The notes beneath the pieces are model-generated. The model ran no database searches, was not told where the DNA came from, and was given only the letters and a program-made list of their open reading frames with translations. Below, in pieces: positions 25,801 through 34,506 of a stretch of DNA of 64,000 nucleotides. Every line of letters begins with the position of its first letter. Within the stretch, counting starts at the first letter, position 1. The DNA is from Verrucomicrobiales bacterium (GTDB taxonomy: Bacteria > Verrucomicrobiota > Verrucomicrobiia > Verrucomicrobiales > DEV007), in NCBI GenBank assembly GCA_029213065.1, contig JARGPH010000010.1, positions 97,740-161,739 on the forward strand. Direction: 5' to 3'. A program made the translations under genes and the position numbers.

Positions 25801-27258
25801 ATGAAACCGTTCCGCCTCACGCTGCTCTCCCTTGCCTCATTGTTGGCACTCTCGCCCTGTATTCCAACCGAAGCGAAAGCCTACAACGTCCTCTTCATCA
25901 TCTCGGATGACCTCACCTACAGCGCGCTCTCCTGCTACGGGAACGAAGTCTGCAAAACGCCTAACATTGACGCCATCGCCGCGAAAGGAACCCGCTTCAC
26001 CCGGGCCTATTGTCAGGGCACCTACTGCGGCCCGTCCCGCGCCTCCTTCATGTCGGGCTACTACCCTCATGCCACCGGAGTGCTCGGCTACACCAATCCC
26101 CGACCGCAGATCGGTGACCGCGCAACCTGGTCGCAACATTTCAAAAACAACGGCTACTACGCTGCCCGGGTCAGTAAGATTTTCCACATGGGCATCCCCG
26201 GCGGCGTGCAGTACAGCGGCGACGGACGCGATCACGACGGCTACAACGGAGCCGATGACGCCCTTTCCTGGACCGAACGCTTCAACAGCCCCGGCCCCGA
26301 ATGGATGGCCGCCGGAGTGGGCGAAACCCTCGAAGGAAATCCTGACGGGAAGAAACCCGTCGTCGGAGGAAACACCTTCGTCGTCGTCGAAGCGGACGGC
26401 GATGACCTCGTTCACTCGGACGGCAAGACCGCGCAGAAAGCCGCGGAACTGATCAAGAAGCACAAGGACGAAAAGTTCTGGCTCGGGGTCGGCTTTGTCC
26501 GTCCGCACATTCCCTTCGTCGCGCCGAAGGCCTACTACGAGCCTTACAAGCCCTACGAGAACAATTACCTCCCCGAGAAGCGCCCCGGTGACTGGGACGA
26601 CATCCCGAAGCCGGGGATCAACTACAAGACGAGCGAGAACATGAAGATGGACGAACGCAAGCAGCGGAAAGCAATCGGTGGCTACTACGCCTCGGTCGCC
26701 TACATGGACGCGCAGGTCGGGGTCGTCATGAAGGCGCTCGATGACGCAGGACTCCGCGACGACACCATTGTTATCTTCACGAGCGATCACGGCTACCATC
26801 TCGGTGAACACGACTTCTGGGCCAAGGTGAGCCTCCTCGATGTCTCCTCCGGCGTTCCCCTCATCATTTCCGTCCCCGGCAAAAAACCCGCAGTGTGCCA
26901 TTCGCTTGTCGAAATGTTAGACCTCTACCCCACGATCTCCTCCCTTTGCGGATTGTCCGTTCCGGAAAACATTCAGGGAAAGAATATTGCGAAGCTTCTC
27001 GACGATCCGGCAGCAAGGGTGCGTGACGCCGCCTTCAGCGTCGCTCCGATGAGAAAAGGTTTTCTCCTCCGCACCGATGACTTTGCCTATATCCAATATC
27101 AGGAGGACGCCTCCGGTGGAATCGAGCTTTTCGACATCAAAGCCGATCCCGGACAGTTTACCAATCTCGCCGAAAAGCCGGACTACGCAGACACCGTCGC
27201 CGCTTTCAAAGTTCGCATGGCGGAGAAGCTCGCCGAAGTGAGAGACAACGATCTCTAG
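25801..27258 (+). CDS. Secreted sulfatase, iduronate-2-sulfatase-like (family S1)
   Basis: A 485-residue enzyme with signal peptide MKPFRLTLLSLASLLALS and processing expected after TEAKA. The formylglycine site is Cys76 in YCGPSRASF (C-x-P-x-R). Other metal and substrate motifs are SDDLTYSALSCYGN near the start and FTSDHGYHLGEHDFWAK toward the end. The motif pattern fits the iduronate-2-sulfatase branch that removes sulfate from marine or host polysaccharides. It needs a formylglycine-generating enzyme, which is not in the window. The ATG at 25801 was chosen over two upstream starts because GGGGAG lies 7 bp before it and it begins the signal peptide. Confidence 0.92.
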   Translation: MKPFRLTLLSLASLLALSPCIPTEAKAYNVLFIISDDLTYSALSCYGNEVCKTPNIDAIAAKGTRFTRAYCQGTYCGPSRASFMSGYYPHATGVLGYTNPRPQIGDRATWSQHFKNNGYYAARVSKIFHMGIPGGVQYSGDGRDHDGYNGADDALSWTERFNSPGPEWMAAGVGETLEGNPDGKKPVVGGNTFVVVEADGDDLVHSDGKTAQKAAELIKKHKDEKFWLGVGFVRPHIPFVAPKAYYEPYKPYENNYLPEKRPGDWDDIPKPGINYKTSENMKMDERKQRKAIGGYYASVAYMDAQVGVVMKALDDAGLRDDTIVIFTSDHGYHLGEHDFWAKVSLLDVSSGVPLIISVPGKKPAVCHSLVEMLDLYPTISSLCGLSVPENIQGKNIAKLLDDPAARVRDAAFSVAPMRKGFLLRTDDFAYIQYQEDASGGIELFDIKADPGQFTNLAEKPDYADTVAAFKVRMAEKLAEVRDNDL

Positions 27259-27353
27259 TTGGTCAGATTCACGTTGAGACCGTTTACACTTTAACACTGA
27301 AGACCGCGAATTGAGACTCACACGAATGACACGAACTTAAGGAAGGCCTTCTT

Positions 27354-27432
27354 TGTGGGATGGACATCCCTGTCCGTCTTGCAGAGACTCCGCGCCGGTC
27401 GCCTGCTTACGGACAGGGATGTCCGTCCTACC
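27354..27432. repeat. Palindromic intergenic repeat with 20-bp arms
   Basis: GGATGGACATCCCTGTCCGT (27358-27377) is repeated in inverse with one mismatch at 27409-27428, enclosing a 31 bp loop. Each arm is itself partly palindromic (GGACATCCCTGTCC). It lies between the sulfatase and the ABC-2 permease gene. It resembles REP/MITE-type elements and could also end transcription from both convergent genes. Confidence 0.75.
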
Positions 27433-27510
27433 AAAACATTTTTCAGCGAAAAAAGCTGGAATCTTTTAGGCCCATAGCTCTGGAGTCGAGAACTGCGAGC
27501 AACCCAGGCT

Positions 27511-28308
27511 TCACTGCGAAGCAAATTTCGTAAGGAGCCCTTTCTCCCTCGCCGTATTCATGACGCGGACCCAGAGCCACCCTGCCAGTGCGAGGTAGAT
27601 CAGATTCAACGCCGTCGCGAGCCCGAGCTCTCCCCAGTCCAGCTTACCTGTCGCGAGCGCCTCACGCATTCCTTCAAAAATGTAGGAACAGGGCAAGGCC
27701 TTTGCGACCCACTGCAAGCCCGCAGGCAGGATCGAAATCGGGTAGTAAACCGCCGCAAAAGGCTGGATAAAAAACGGCACCGCCCACGCCAGCGTTTCCG
27801 CGGCAGGCCCCCATCTCACGATGAGCGCCGTCGAGATCATCCCCAACGCCCAGCCGAAGATAAGGAGGTTGGCAATAAAAGGAATCAGCTTCCAACTGAG
27901 AATAAAAATGTTGAACTGATAGAGCACCAGCGAAAGCCCTGTCAGCATCACCGTCGTCACCGCCGCCCGGAGAAAACCGACCACATAGGTCGCACCGAGA
28001 TAGTCAGCATTCGTCACCGGCGCCGCAAATATATTCAGCAAATTCCGCGACCAGACATCCTCGAGAAAGAAGATCGCCACGCCCTGCTGCGCCCGGAAAA
28101 GAATATCCCAGAGGATCACTGCCCCGATCAGATAAGTGATCTCCTGCGGAAATCCCTCACCGGTATTTTGCTGGAGATACTTCGTCAGGTAGCCCCACAC
28201 GAGCAGGTGAACGAGCGGCCAGAAAATCAGCTCAACCGCCCGAACCGGCGTCCGCGTGTAGAGATAGAGGTAGCGCATCACGAGCGCCTGTATCGTCACA
28301 AAACTCAT
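27511..28308 (-). CDS. ABC-2 type exporter permease
   Basis: A 265-residue membrane protein with six hydrophobic segments in the ABC-2 arrangement: a cytosolic N-terminal amphipathic helix (YLYLYTRTPVRAVELIFWPL) and the conserved Pro/Gly-rich end region (YYPISILPAGLQWVAKALP). It partners with the ATPase encoded directly upstream; the start of this gene overlaps the ATPase stop by 4 bp (ATGA). This class exports drugs, polysaccharides or lipids; the substrate is unknown. Confidence 0.88.
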   Translation of the reverse strand: MSFVTIQALVMRYLYLYTRTPVRAVELIFWPLVHLLVWGYLTKYLQQNTGEGFPQEITYLIGAVILWDILFRAQQGVAIFFLEDVWSRNLLNIFAAPVTNADYLGATYVVGFLRAAVTTVMLTGLSLVLYQFNIFILSWKLIPFIANLLIFGWALGMISTALIVRWGPAAETLAWAVPFFIQPFAAVYYPISILPAGLQWVAKALPCSYIFEGMREALATGKLDWGELGLATALNLIYLALAGWLWVRVMNTAREKGLLTKFASQ

Positions 28309-29066
28309 GAGGCCACCCCGTTTCCGGTCGATTTCAATTCACCGCTTCTCGCGACGCGGATGAACACTTTTTCGAGGGAGTCCTCTTCAAAATGCTGCAG
28401 CACCTCCGGAGCGGTTCCCGTGAAAAGAACCTTTCCTTTGTGCATGAAAACGATGCGATCACAGACCTCTTCGACATCGCGCATGTTGTGGGAAGTGTAG
28501 AGCATCGTCGCTCCCTCCTCCTCCCGAATCCGGGCAACCACTCGCCGCACTTTGTCGGCGATATCCGGATCGAGACTCGCGGTCGGCTCATCGAGCAGCA
28601 GGAGCTCAGGCCGGTTCAAGAGCGCCTTGCACAAGTTCACCCGCGTCGATTCACCTGCCGAAAGGTTGCCAGAGATCCGGTTTTTCAAATGACTCACTTC
28701 CAGCATCTCGAGAACCTCGTCGATGCGCTCATTCAAATGCGGTACGCGGTAGAGTTTTCCAAACACCTTCAGATTCTGCGCCACCTTCAAATTCCCGGGC
28801 AGCTGCGTGTAAGTGCTGCAGAAATTCATCCGCCTCAGAATCGCAATGCGATCCCTTTGCAGGTCGCGCCCGAACGCCTTCACCGATCCCTCCGTCGGCG
28901 TGATGATCCCCAGTATCATGTTGATCGCGGTCGTTTTCCCCGCGCCATTTGCCCCAAGCAGACCGAGGATTTCGCCCTTTCCGATTTCAAAAGAGACCTG
29001 ATCCACCGAAGTGACGTTTCCGAATCGCTTCGTAAGATTTTCTACCTGTAAAACGGGGTCTGACAT
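28305..29066 (-). CDS. ABC transporter ATP-binding protein of an ABC-2 exporter
   Basis: A 253-residue ATPase with Walker A GANGAGKTT, signature LSAGE (in the variant form NLSAGESTR), Walker B LLLLDEPTASLD and switch His in YTSHNMRDV. The sequence resembles the DrrA/CcmA-type exporters, with the Q-loop near CSTYTQLPGNL. Start at MSDPVLQVENL (29066), as the upstream three codons add nothing conserved. Four-base overlap with the permease gene. Confidence 0.92.
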   Translation of the reverse strand: MSDPVLQVENLTKRFGNVTSVDQVSFEIGKGEILGLLGANGAGKTTAINMILGIITPTEGSVKAFGRDLQRDRIAILRRMNFCSTYTQLPGNLKVAQNLKVFGKLYRVPHLNERIDEVLEMLEVSHLKNRISGNLSAGESTRVNLCKALLNRPELLLLDEPTASLDPDIADKVRRVVARIREEEGATMLYTSHNMRDVEEVCDRIVFMHKGKVLFTGTAPEVLQHFEEDSLEKVFIRVARSGELKSTGNGVAS

Positions 29067-29390
29067 GCACCCCAAGTTCGCAGGAATTCAGAAGAATCAA
29101 ACCGCAAATCCACCGTCTATCCTTACCATTTCCCTGAAAGGAATCCAACACCCAAACGTCCCCGCCAAAAAAATTCAAGAACAAGGAGTGGCGCGCTTCC
29201 AGCCGCCAGCGAAGCATCCCGCCAAAGCCTCCGACCGGAGTCTCCACAGGCAGCAAGATGCAGCCTCTCCTTGAAGCCCAAAATCCAAAATCGGAATGAG
29301 TCTCATTCCGCTACAAAGCCCAACATTCAAGAACCAAGAACCAAGAACCAAGAACCAAGAACCAACATCCAACATCCAACATCCAAGAAC
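29067..29390. other. 324-bp intergenic region carrying two repeat types
   Basis: No gene is supported. The first 220 bp show no structure I recognise. A short hairpin (29291-29315) and a CAAGAAC/AACATCC heptamer array (29327-29391) fill the rest. As the genes on both sides are on the minus strand, this region must carry the promoter of the ABC exporter pair near its lower end. Confidence 0.6.
29291..29315. repeat. Short hairpin repeat CGGAATGAG/CTCATTCCG
   Basis: CGGAATGAG (29292-29300) followed by CTCATTCCG forms a 9-bp perfect stem with almost no loop, followed by CTACA. On the minus strand it starts TGTAGCGGAATGAG. A related hairpin, TGTAGCGGAAGAG with CTCTTCCGC, lies at 62886-62912. Confidence 0.6.
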
Positions 29391-29391
29391 C
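29327..29391 (+). repeat. Heptamer tandem repeats CAAGAAC and AACATCC
   Basis: Five to six copies of the 7-bp unit CAAGAAC (29327-29363) are followed by three to four copies of the related 7-bp unit AACATCC (to about 29386). The array ends at the stop codon of the SNF2 helicase gene. Such arrays arise by slippage; no coding role. Confidence 0.85.
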
Positions 29392-32105
29392 TACTCCCCC
29401 AACAACCCCGCCATCACTTCCGGGGTGAGATCCAACCCCGTCGTCGCCCCCGAAAGCAAATCAGTCGCGAGATCATCCTTTTTCCCCTGCATCTTTTGAA
29501 TCCGCTCCTCGACCGTATTCTGACAAATCAGTTTGTGCACGAAGACCGCTTTGTCCTGCCCGATCCGATACGCCCGGTCCGTCGCCTGATTCTCTGCCGC
29601 CGGATTCCACCAGGGATCGTAATGAATCACCGTATCAGCACCCGTAAGAGTGAGCCCGGTCCCGCCCGCTTTCAGAGATATGAGAAACACTTCCCCTTCT
29701 CCGCCCTGGAAACGCTCCACCAGTTCCTGACGGTCTTTCGTCGCCCCCGTGAGCTTTAAATACTCAATCTCTTCCGAGACGAGATACGCTTCGATAATCG
29801 CCAGCATCGAAGTGAACTGCGAAAAGAGGAGAACCCGGCGCCCCTCGCTGCGAAGCGTCTCCAGCAGCTCGACGAGGTATTCGAACTTGGCGGAGTCAGC
29901 CTCATTTTCCCGGTCCTTGAGCAGATCGGGATGACAGCATATCTGCCGGAGTTTTAAAAGCGCGTCGAGAAAGACAATCTGTGATTCCTGCCCCCGAAGC
30001 GCGAGCGCCTGACGCACCTGTTTATCCATCGTCGAACGCACCGTTTCGTAGAGATCTTTTTGCACATCGCTCATCTCCACGAGATGGAGAATCTCTGTCT
30101 TCGGCGGCAGCTCCTTCGCAACGTCGTGCTTCGTCCGGCGCAAAATGAGCGGCCCCAACCGTCGCGCGAGAGCTTTGCGCTTCACTTCACTCCCGTCTTT
30201 TTCAATGGGCGTTTGATAGGTCGCTTTAAAGACCTCCGAAGTGCCGAGAAATCCCGGCATCAAAAAGTGAATCAGGCTCCAGATCTCACCGAGATTGTTT
30301 TCCACCGGCGTTCCCGAAAGACAGAGACGGTGCTTCGCGCGAATCTGACGCACCGCTCCGGTGACCTGTGCCCCCGGATTCTTGATGTACTGCGCCTCAT
30401 CGAGGGCAACGATATGGAACTCGTAGTTGCGAAGCGTTTCGAGATCGCGGTGCACGAGCGCGTAGGAGGTCAGAACGAGATCGGCCCGCGGAATTTTGCG
30501 GAACTCCGATTTGCGATTCGCGCCCTGAATCACAACGACATCGAGCCCCGGAGCAAATTTCTCCGCTTCACGCTGCCAGTTGAGAACCACACTGGTAGGT
30601 GCAATCACCAACGAAGGAAGACCTTCATTGCGACCCGTCTCGAGTTCGTGCAGGACATGCGTGAGCGTCTGCATCGTCTTCCCGAGACCCATGTCGTCCG
30701 CAAGGATCCCGTGAAGCCCGTGCTCGATCAAAAACTGCATCCAGTAAAAGCCCTCGAGCTGATACTCCCGCAAGGTCGCCTGCATGCCCTTCGGAACCGG
30801 GACCGGCTGGATCGATTCAAAATTCCCGATCCGAATCGAAAGCTCTTCGACCTCATCGGGGACTTCCACTTTGAGATCAGCGGCACCCTGCAAAGCAGTC
30901 ACTAACAAAGCCGCATCCAGCTTCGCCACTTTGACAGGCCCTTCCGTAAATTTAAAATCGAGAAGCTCCCCGAGTGTCTCAAGAATCACCCGAAACCGCC
31001 CCACCGGCAGCGAGAGCCCCCTTCCATCAGGAAGAAAAATCATGAACTCCTGTCCTGCCGGCATTCCCTCCGTCACTTCGAGAAAACGATTTTTGACGAG
31101 GGCTGCAAGGATCGGCTGCAGTTCAAAATCCTCGCCATCGATTTCAAATCCCGCCGAGAGATGGAACCAGCCTTTTCCCTCTTCGATGATCTCCGCACTC
31201 CACGTTTCGGTGCGGAAAACGAGCGGCTCGCAACCGACACCCGGCGCAAATCGCACCTCCCATCCCTGCCGCTCGAAGGCGGGCGCGGCGTCATGACGAA
31301 AGCGCAGCCAGTAGAACTCGGGATGCGGCCATTTCTTCTCATCGACCGCCCAGAGAGTGCCGTTCACAGGGGCCCGATCCAGCTTGCGCAGCGACTGCGG
31401 CGGTTCCTCCGCTCCGGGGAGAAGATCAAGCGCGTAGAGCCTGTTCATCGCCTCGGTCTCGAGAGCACGGTCCCGCAGAATTTTCCGGTCCGGCAAGACA
31501 ATCGGAGGCAGATTCCCCGCCGGGGAAAGCGGCACTGAATTCCCATCGTAAACCGCATACGCCTCGAGAAGAAATTCCGGCATCCAGGCACTGCGTTCAC
31601 CCTGAGGTCGCCGCGAAACCCGTAGTCGGAAGGAGGCCTTTACCCCGGACTTCCTGTCTTTCTTCGCCAACGGTTCCGGCACCATCACAGGCTCCGGCTC
31701 GGGAGCGAGATCAAGGGTCTGTCCCTCCGTCATCATTTCCGCATGAGGCTTTTCGCCAAAGGCCGCCGCGATCCGTTTCTCACCGCCCTTTTGCAGGTAG
31801 GCGAGAATCGCGGCGCCATGACGGCAGTTCGTCCGCACCTCGCACTTGCAATCCGACTCCATCGCAATGCCCTCGCCCTCGCGCCAGAGAACCAGTTCGG
31901 GCGAAAACGACGCACCGCTTTTTTCCATCACCGTCGCTTCGATAATGACATCCCCCGTCTCGAGAATCGAAGCCTGAACGCCCTTGACCAGCTTCGCCCG
32001 CGCCAGCTGAGCCCCTGCGGAGAGCGCCCCCGAATCAAACGAAGGAGCACAGTCATCCCCTGACAACAGCTCAATAACGTCAGCAATGGAAAGGTCGGAA
32101 TTCAC
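29391..32105 (-). CDS. SNF2-family helicase with SWIM zinc finger
   Basis: A DNA translocase of 904 residues. The N-terminal third has a SWIM finger, CKCEVRTNCRHGAAIL (C-x-C-x(n)-C-x-H). The SNF2 ATPase follows: DDMGLGKTMQTL (motif I), DEAQYIKN (II, DEAQ form) and SGTPVENN (III). The helicase C-domain has SLKAGGTGLTLTGAD and QATDRAYRIGQ. This is the bacterial HepA/RapA-like SNF2 branch that often carries SWIM fingers; the role is chromatin- or polymerase-remodelling-like, without a known target. The GTG at 32105 (MNSDLSIADVIELL) was chosen because AGGGG precedes it and the extra 57 upstream codons are not helicase-like. Confidence 0.9.
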   Translation of the reverse strand: MNSDLSIADVIELLSGDDCAPSFDSGALSAGAQLARAKLVKGVQASILETGDVIIEATVMEKSGASFSPELVLWREGEGIAMESDCKCEVRTNCRHGAAILAYLQKGGEKRIAAAFGEKPHAEMMTEGQTLDLAPEPEPVMVPEPLAKKDRKSGVKASFRLRVSRRPQGERSAWMPEFLLEAYAVYDGNSVPLSPAGNLPPIVLPDRKILRDRALETEAMNRLYALDLLPGAEEPPQSLRKLDRAPVNGTLWAVDEKKWPHPEFYWLRFRHDAAPAFERQGWEVRFAPGVGCEPLVFRTETWSAEIIEEGKGWFHLSAGFEIDGEDFELQPILAALVKNRFLEVTEGMPAGQEFMIFLPDGRGLSLPVGRFRVILETLGELLDFKFTEGPVKVAKLDAALLVTALQGAADLKVEVPDEVEELSIRIGNFESIQPVPVPKGMQATLREYQLEGFYWMQFLIEHGLHGILADDMGLGKTMQTLTHVLHELETGRNEGLPSLVIAPTSVVLNWQREAEKFAPGLDVVVIQGANRKSEFRKIPRADLVLTSYALVHRDLETLRNYEFHIVALDEAQYIKNPGAQVTGAVRQIRAKHRLCLSGTPVENNLGEIWSLIHFLMPGFLGTSEVFKATYQTPIEKDGSEVKRKALARRLGPLILRRTKHDVAKELPPKTEILHLVEMSDVQKDLYETVRSTMDKQVRQALALRGQESQIVFLDALLKLRQICCHPDLLKDRENEADSAKFEYLVELLETLRSEGRRVLLFSQFTSMLAIIEAYLVSEEIEYLKLTGATKDRQELVERFQGGEGEVFLISLKAGGTGLTLTGADTVIHYDPWWNPAAENQATDRAYRIGQDKAVFVHKLICQNTVEERIQKMQGKKDDLATDLLSGATTGLDLTPEVMAGLLGE

Positions 32106-32511
32106 AACCCCTAACCCTTCGCCGTGACCAACGGAGCAAGCAACGGAAAACCAAAAACGAAGAAGCCACAGCCTAACTCCAGCAAGCGACTCCCACCCAG
32201 GTAGCTGCCTTTGCAAAAAGGCAGTCCCCGACCCTCCATCAATCAAAACCCATCCAAAGCCTCCCTCAGCAACCAACCGAAACCCTTTTTCTTTTTCCTA
32301 ATCCTACTCTTAATCCCATCCATCCCAGCGCATCCCTCCGCGCCCACGGGACGCGGCTACAAAAAAATGCCTTCACCCCCGACTCCAGCTGCCCGAAAAA
32401 ACGCCCCTCGGCACAACCTGTAGGCGAGGGCCGCGACCTCGCTCTTCGAACATCCATCCATCCCAGCGCATCCACCCGCGCCCACGGGACGCGGCTTCAG
32501 GCTCCCGCCTC
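32106..32511. other. 406-bp intergenic region with a dispersed repeat
   Basis: No gene is supported. The segment CCCAGCGCATCC(C/A)(T/C)CCGCGCCCACGGGACGCGGCT occurs twice as a direct repeat (about 32325-32359 and 32463-32497). The second copy belongs to a longer element annotated separately. The helicase promoter must lie near 32110-32160. Confidence 0.6.
32418..32500. repeat. 83-bp MITE-like element, copy 1
   Basis: The element starts CTGTAGGCGAGGGCCGCGA and ends GGGACGCGGCTTCAG, with short imperfect terminal inverted repeats (CTGTAG with CT(T/A)CAG). Its first 34 bp match 59168-59201 with a single difference, and its end matches the end of that copy. A half copy ends at about 32361. Confidence 0.75.
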
Positions 32512-32859
32512 TCAGCGCATCCGCCTGAGCTTACGCCGCTCCGCCGATTCATTATAAAGCGAGCGATAGGAAATCGAACGCTTCGCCCGCAGCGTCGAAG
32601 TGGGAGGTGAAACTTTAGCGTAGCCCGCTCCCCGCTTTTGAAAATACTCTCCGCGGGAATGGTAGTAGACACGACCGTCGATGGAGATGGGTTTGAACCG
32701 TCGCGGCAGCCCGACCACAAAGTCACCAGGGTCAGCGGCACTGAACCGCGTCTCAGGCGAGTTGGTCTGACAGGAACTGACGCAGGCGGCGACAAGAGAG
32801 GCGAGAAGAATGGAGGCAACCCGCATCGGGCGCGAATTGCCGTTGGTATTGTTTTTCAT
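32512..32859 (-). CDS. Small lipoprotein of unknown function
   Basis: A 115-residue exported protein. The signal segment MRVASILLASLVAACVSSC starts at Met12 and ends in a lipobox-like Cys, so it is probably lipid-anchored in the outer membrane. The mature part has a Tyr-rich motif, GRVYYHSRGEYFQKRG, similar to the repeated YYxxxGxYY pattern of small envelope proteins, then a basic Arg-rich tail. It was not matched to a named family. A neighbouring exported protein gene on the same strand lies 30 bp upstream, so the two may be co-transcribed. Confidence 0.7.
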   Translation of the reverse strand: MKNNTNGNSRPMRVASILLASLVAACVSSCQTNSPETRFSAADPGDFVVGLPRRFKPISIDGRVYYHSRGEYFQKRGAGYAKVSPPTSTLRAKRSISYRSLYNESAERRKLRRMR

Positions 32860-32889
32860 GTTTGTGGGTGGGTAAATTGGCCGGCTTTA

Positions 32890-33306
32890 CTACAGCTCGA
32901 TGAGAACCTGTGACGCCTCGATGTCGAGAACGCGATTGCTCCCCTTGTGAATGATGACGACGCGGCCTTCGTGGAACCGGAAAAAACACTGACCACCCGG
33001 CGAGTGATACCGTCGTGAAATTAACGCCGGAACCGGATCCAGTTGTTTGAGCTGCCCCGGACTGAGCATCGACCCGACTTCGATCACAGGGGCACTCGCG
33101 GCGGCGAGAGGAAACGCAGCCGGGCGGATAAACCGGTCATCCCGCTCAGCAGACTCAGGGATTTCCCCGAGGTCGAATACAGGAGTTCCTGAAGCACTGA
33201 TCAGAGAGTCACCGAATGAGTTCGACCCCGTTAGCAGGATCAGTGCAAGAAAAGCCAGGCAGATTATCCCGGAAAGAAGATTCCAAAAATGGCGCGTATG
33301 ATTCAT
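32890..33306 (-). CDS. Unknown membrane-anchored protein
   Basis: A protein of 138 residues starting at MNHTRHFWNLLSG. One N-terminal membrane segment (IICLAFLALILLTG) is followed by an extracytoplasmic part that ends in a short beta-rich module (CFFRFHEGRVVIIHKGSNRVLDIE). Translation could start 28 codons earlier, but that part is basic and would bury the membrane segment. Nothing in the sequence gives a function. It precedes the lipoprotein gene on the same strand. Confidence 0.55.
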   Translation of the reverse strand: MNHTRHFWNLLSGIICLAFLALILLTGSNSFGDSLISASGTPVFDLGEIPESAERDDRFIRPAAFPLAAASAPVIEVGSMLSPGQLKQLDPVPALISRRYHSPGGQCFFRFHEGRVVIIHKGSNRVLDIEASQVLIEL

Positions 33307-33542
33307 GCTCCTATGAATGAGCAGAAAAATTGCCGCCCGCTTCGCATTTAACCCCATCCCTTCTCCTGTATGGCGCAATCCCCATTTCACCCACCCGGCC
33401 CCTACGCACCCTTCATGAACCTATACGACGATATGCAAGCTTCACCTTGCAAGCTGCAACACCGAAGCACCATGGCCGACCGGCCGCCTCAATCACTATC
33501 CCATTCCATCCGCTCCCGCGAATCGATCCGAAACACGAACTG

Positions 33543-34475
33543 ATGAACAATCGCTACGAAATCAACCGTCCCGGAAAAGTTTCGGTGATCGTGAATCCTG
33601 CTTCAGGCTCTCCCTACCCGATCCTGCGCGAACTCAATGCCGCCCTCACAGACTTCGAGTGGACCATCGAGGTGACCCGCGCCCCCGGTGACGGCACACG
33701 CATGGGCCGGGCCGCTGTCGAGAGCGGAAGCGAAATGGTGATCGCCTACGGAGGTGACGGCACCCTGCTCGAAGTGATCAACGGAATGGCAGGCTCGAGA
33801 GTTCCCCTCCTCGTCCTCGGGGGAGGAACCGGCAACCTCATCGCGTCGGAGATCGGCCTCCCCGCGGACCCCGCCGAAACCCTCGCCTTACTGAAAAAAC
33901 CGACACTCATCGCGGAGACCGTGGACCTCGGAATGATCAATCAGTCGACCTGCTTTATTCTACGCTGCGGCTGCGGTCTCGAAGTGAGCGCGCTTGAAAA
34001 AACCAGCTACGAGGAGAAATCCGAATGGGGCAAGCTCGCTTATATCAAAGGGATGCTCAAGGCGCTCTCCGAGCAGGAACCGATCGATTTTAAAATATGG
34101 ATTGATGACGCCGTCGAGCCGATCTCGGAAAAAGCGATGGCGATCACCGTGGCCAACGCGGGTCGACTCGGCGTGGGCGACCTCCGCATCGCTCCCGACG
34201 TGAGCATGTCCGATGGCTATCTCGACATATGCCTTTTTCAGGAAACCGGACTCGCCGCCGCCGTCGAGTTTTTCTCCCTCATCGCCGACAGCGACAGCAC
34301 TCCCGCCGACCTCACCGGCTCGTCACTGGTAAGACGCCAACAGGCGAGAAAAGTTCGCATCGAAACACCAAACCCGGTGAACTTTCAGGCCGACGGAGAC
34401 ATCGTCGGTTCCACCCCCCTCGAAATTGAACTCATCCCCGAAGCCGTCTGGATGGTGAAAGGCCTCCCGACTTGA
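33543..34475 (+). CDS. Diacylglycerol kinase family lipid kinase
   Basis: A 310-residue kinase of the DgkB/YegS fold. It has VIVNPASGS near the N-terminus, the catalytic/ATP loop YGGDGTLLEVINGM and LGGGTGNLIASEIGLP, followed by the beta-sandwich C-terminal domain with NAGRLGVGDLRIAPDVSMSDG. It phosphorylates a lipid such as diacylglycerol or sphingosine. The next gene, a phospholipase D/cardiolipin synthase, fits a phospholipid-synthesis pair. ATG at 33543 chosen: the preceding 71 codons of open frame are Pro/His-rich and unlike the family. Confidence 0.9.
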   Translation: MNNRYEINRPGKVSVIVNPASGSPYPILRELNAALTDFEWTIEVTRAPGDGTRMGRAAVESGSEMVIAYGGDGTLLEVINGMAGSRVPLLVLGGGTGNLIASEIGLPADPAETLALLKKPTLIAETVDLGMINQSTCFILRCGCGLEVSALEKTSYEEKSEWGKLAYIKGMLKALSEQEPIDFKIWIDDAVEPISEKAMAITVANAGRLGVGDLRIAPDVSMSDGYLDICLFQETGLAAAVEFFSLIADSDSTPADLTGSSLVRRQQARKVRIETPNPVNFQADGDIVGSTPLEIELIPEAVWMVKGLPT

Positions 34476-34506
34476 AAGAACCCCGCCCCCCCCCTCGAAC
34501 AGATCC

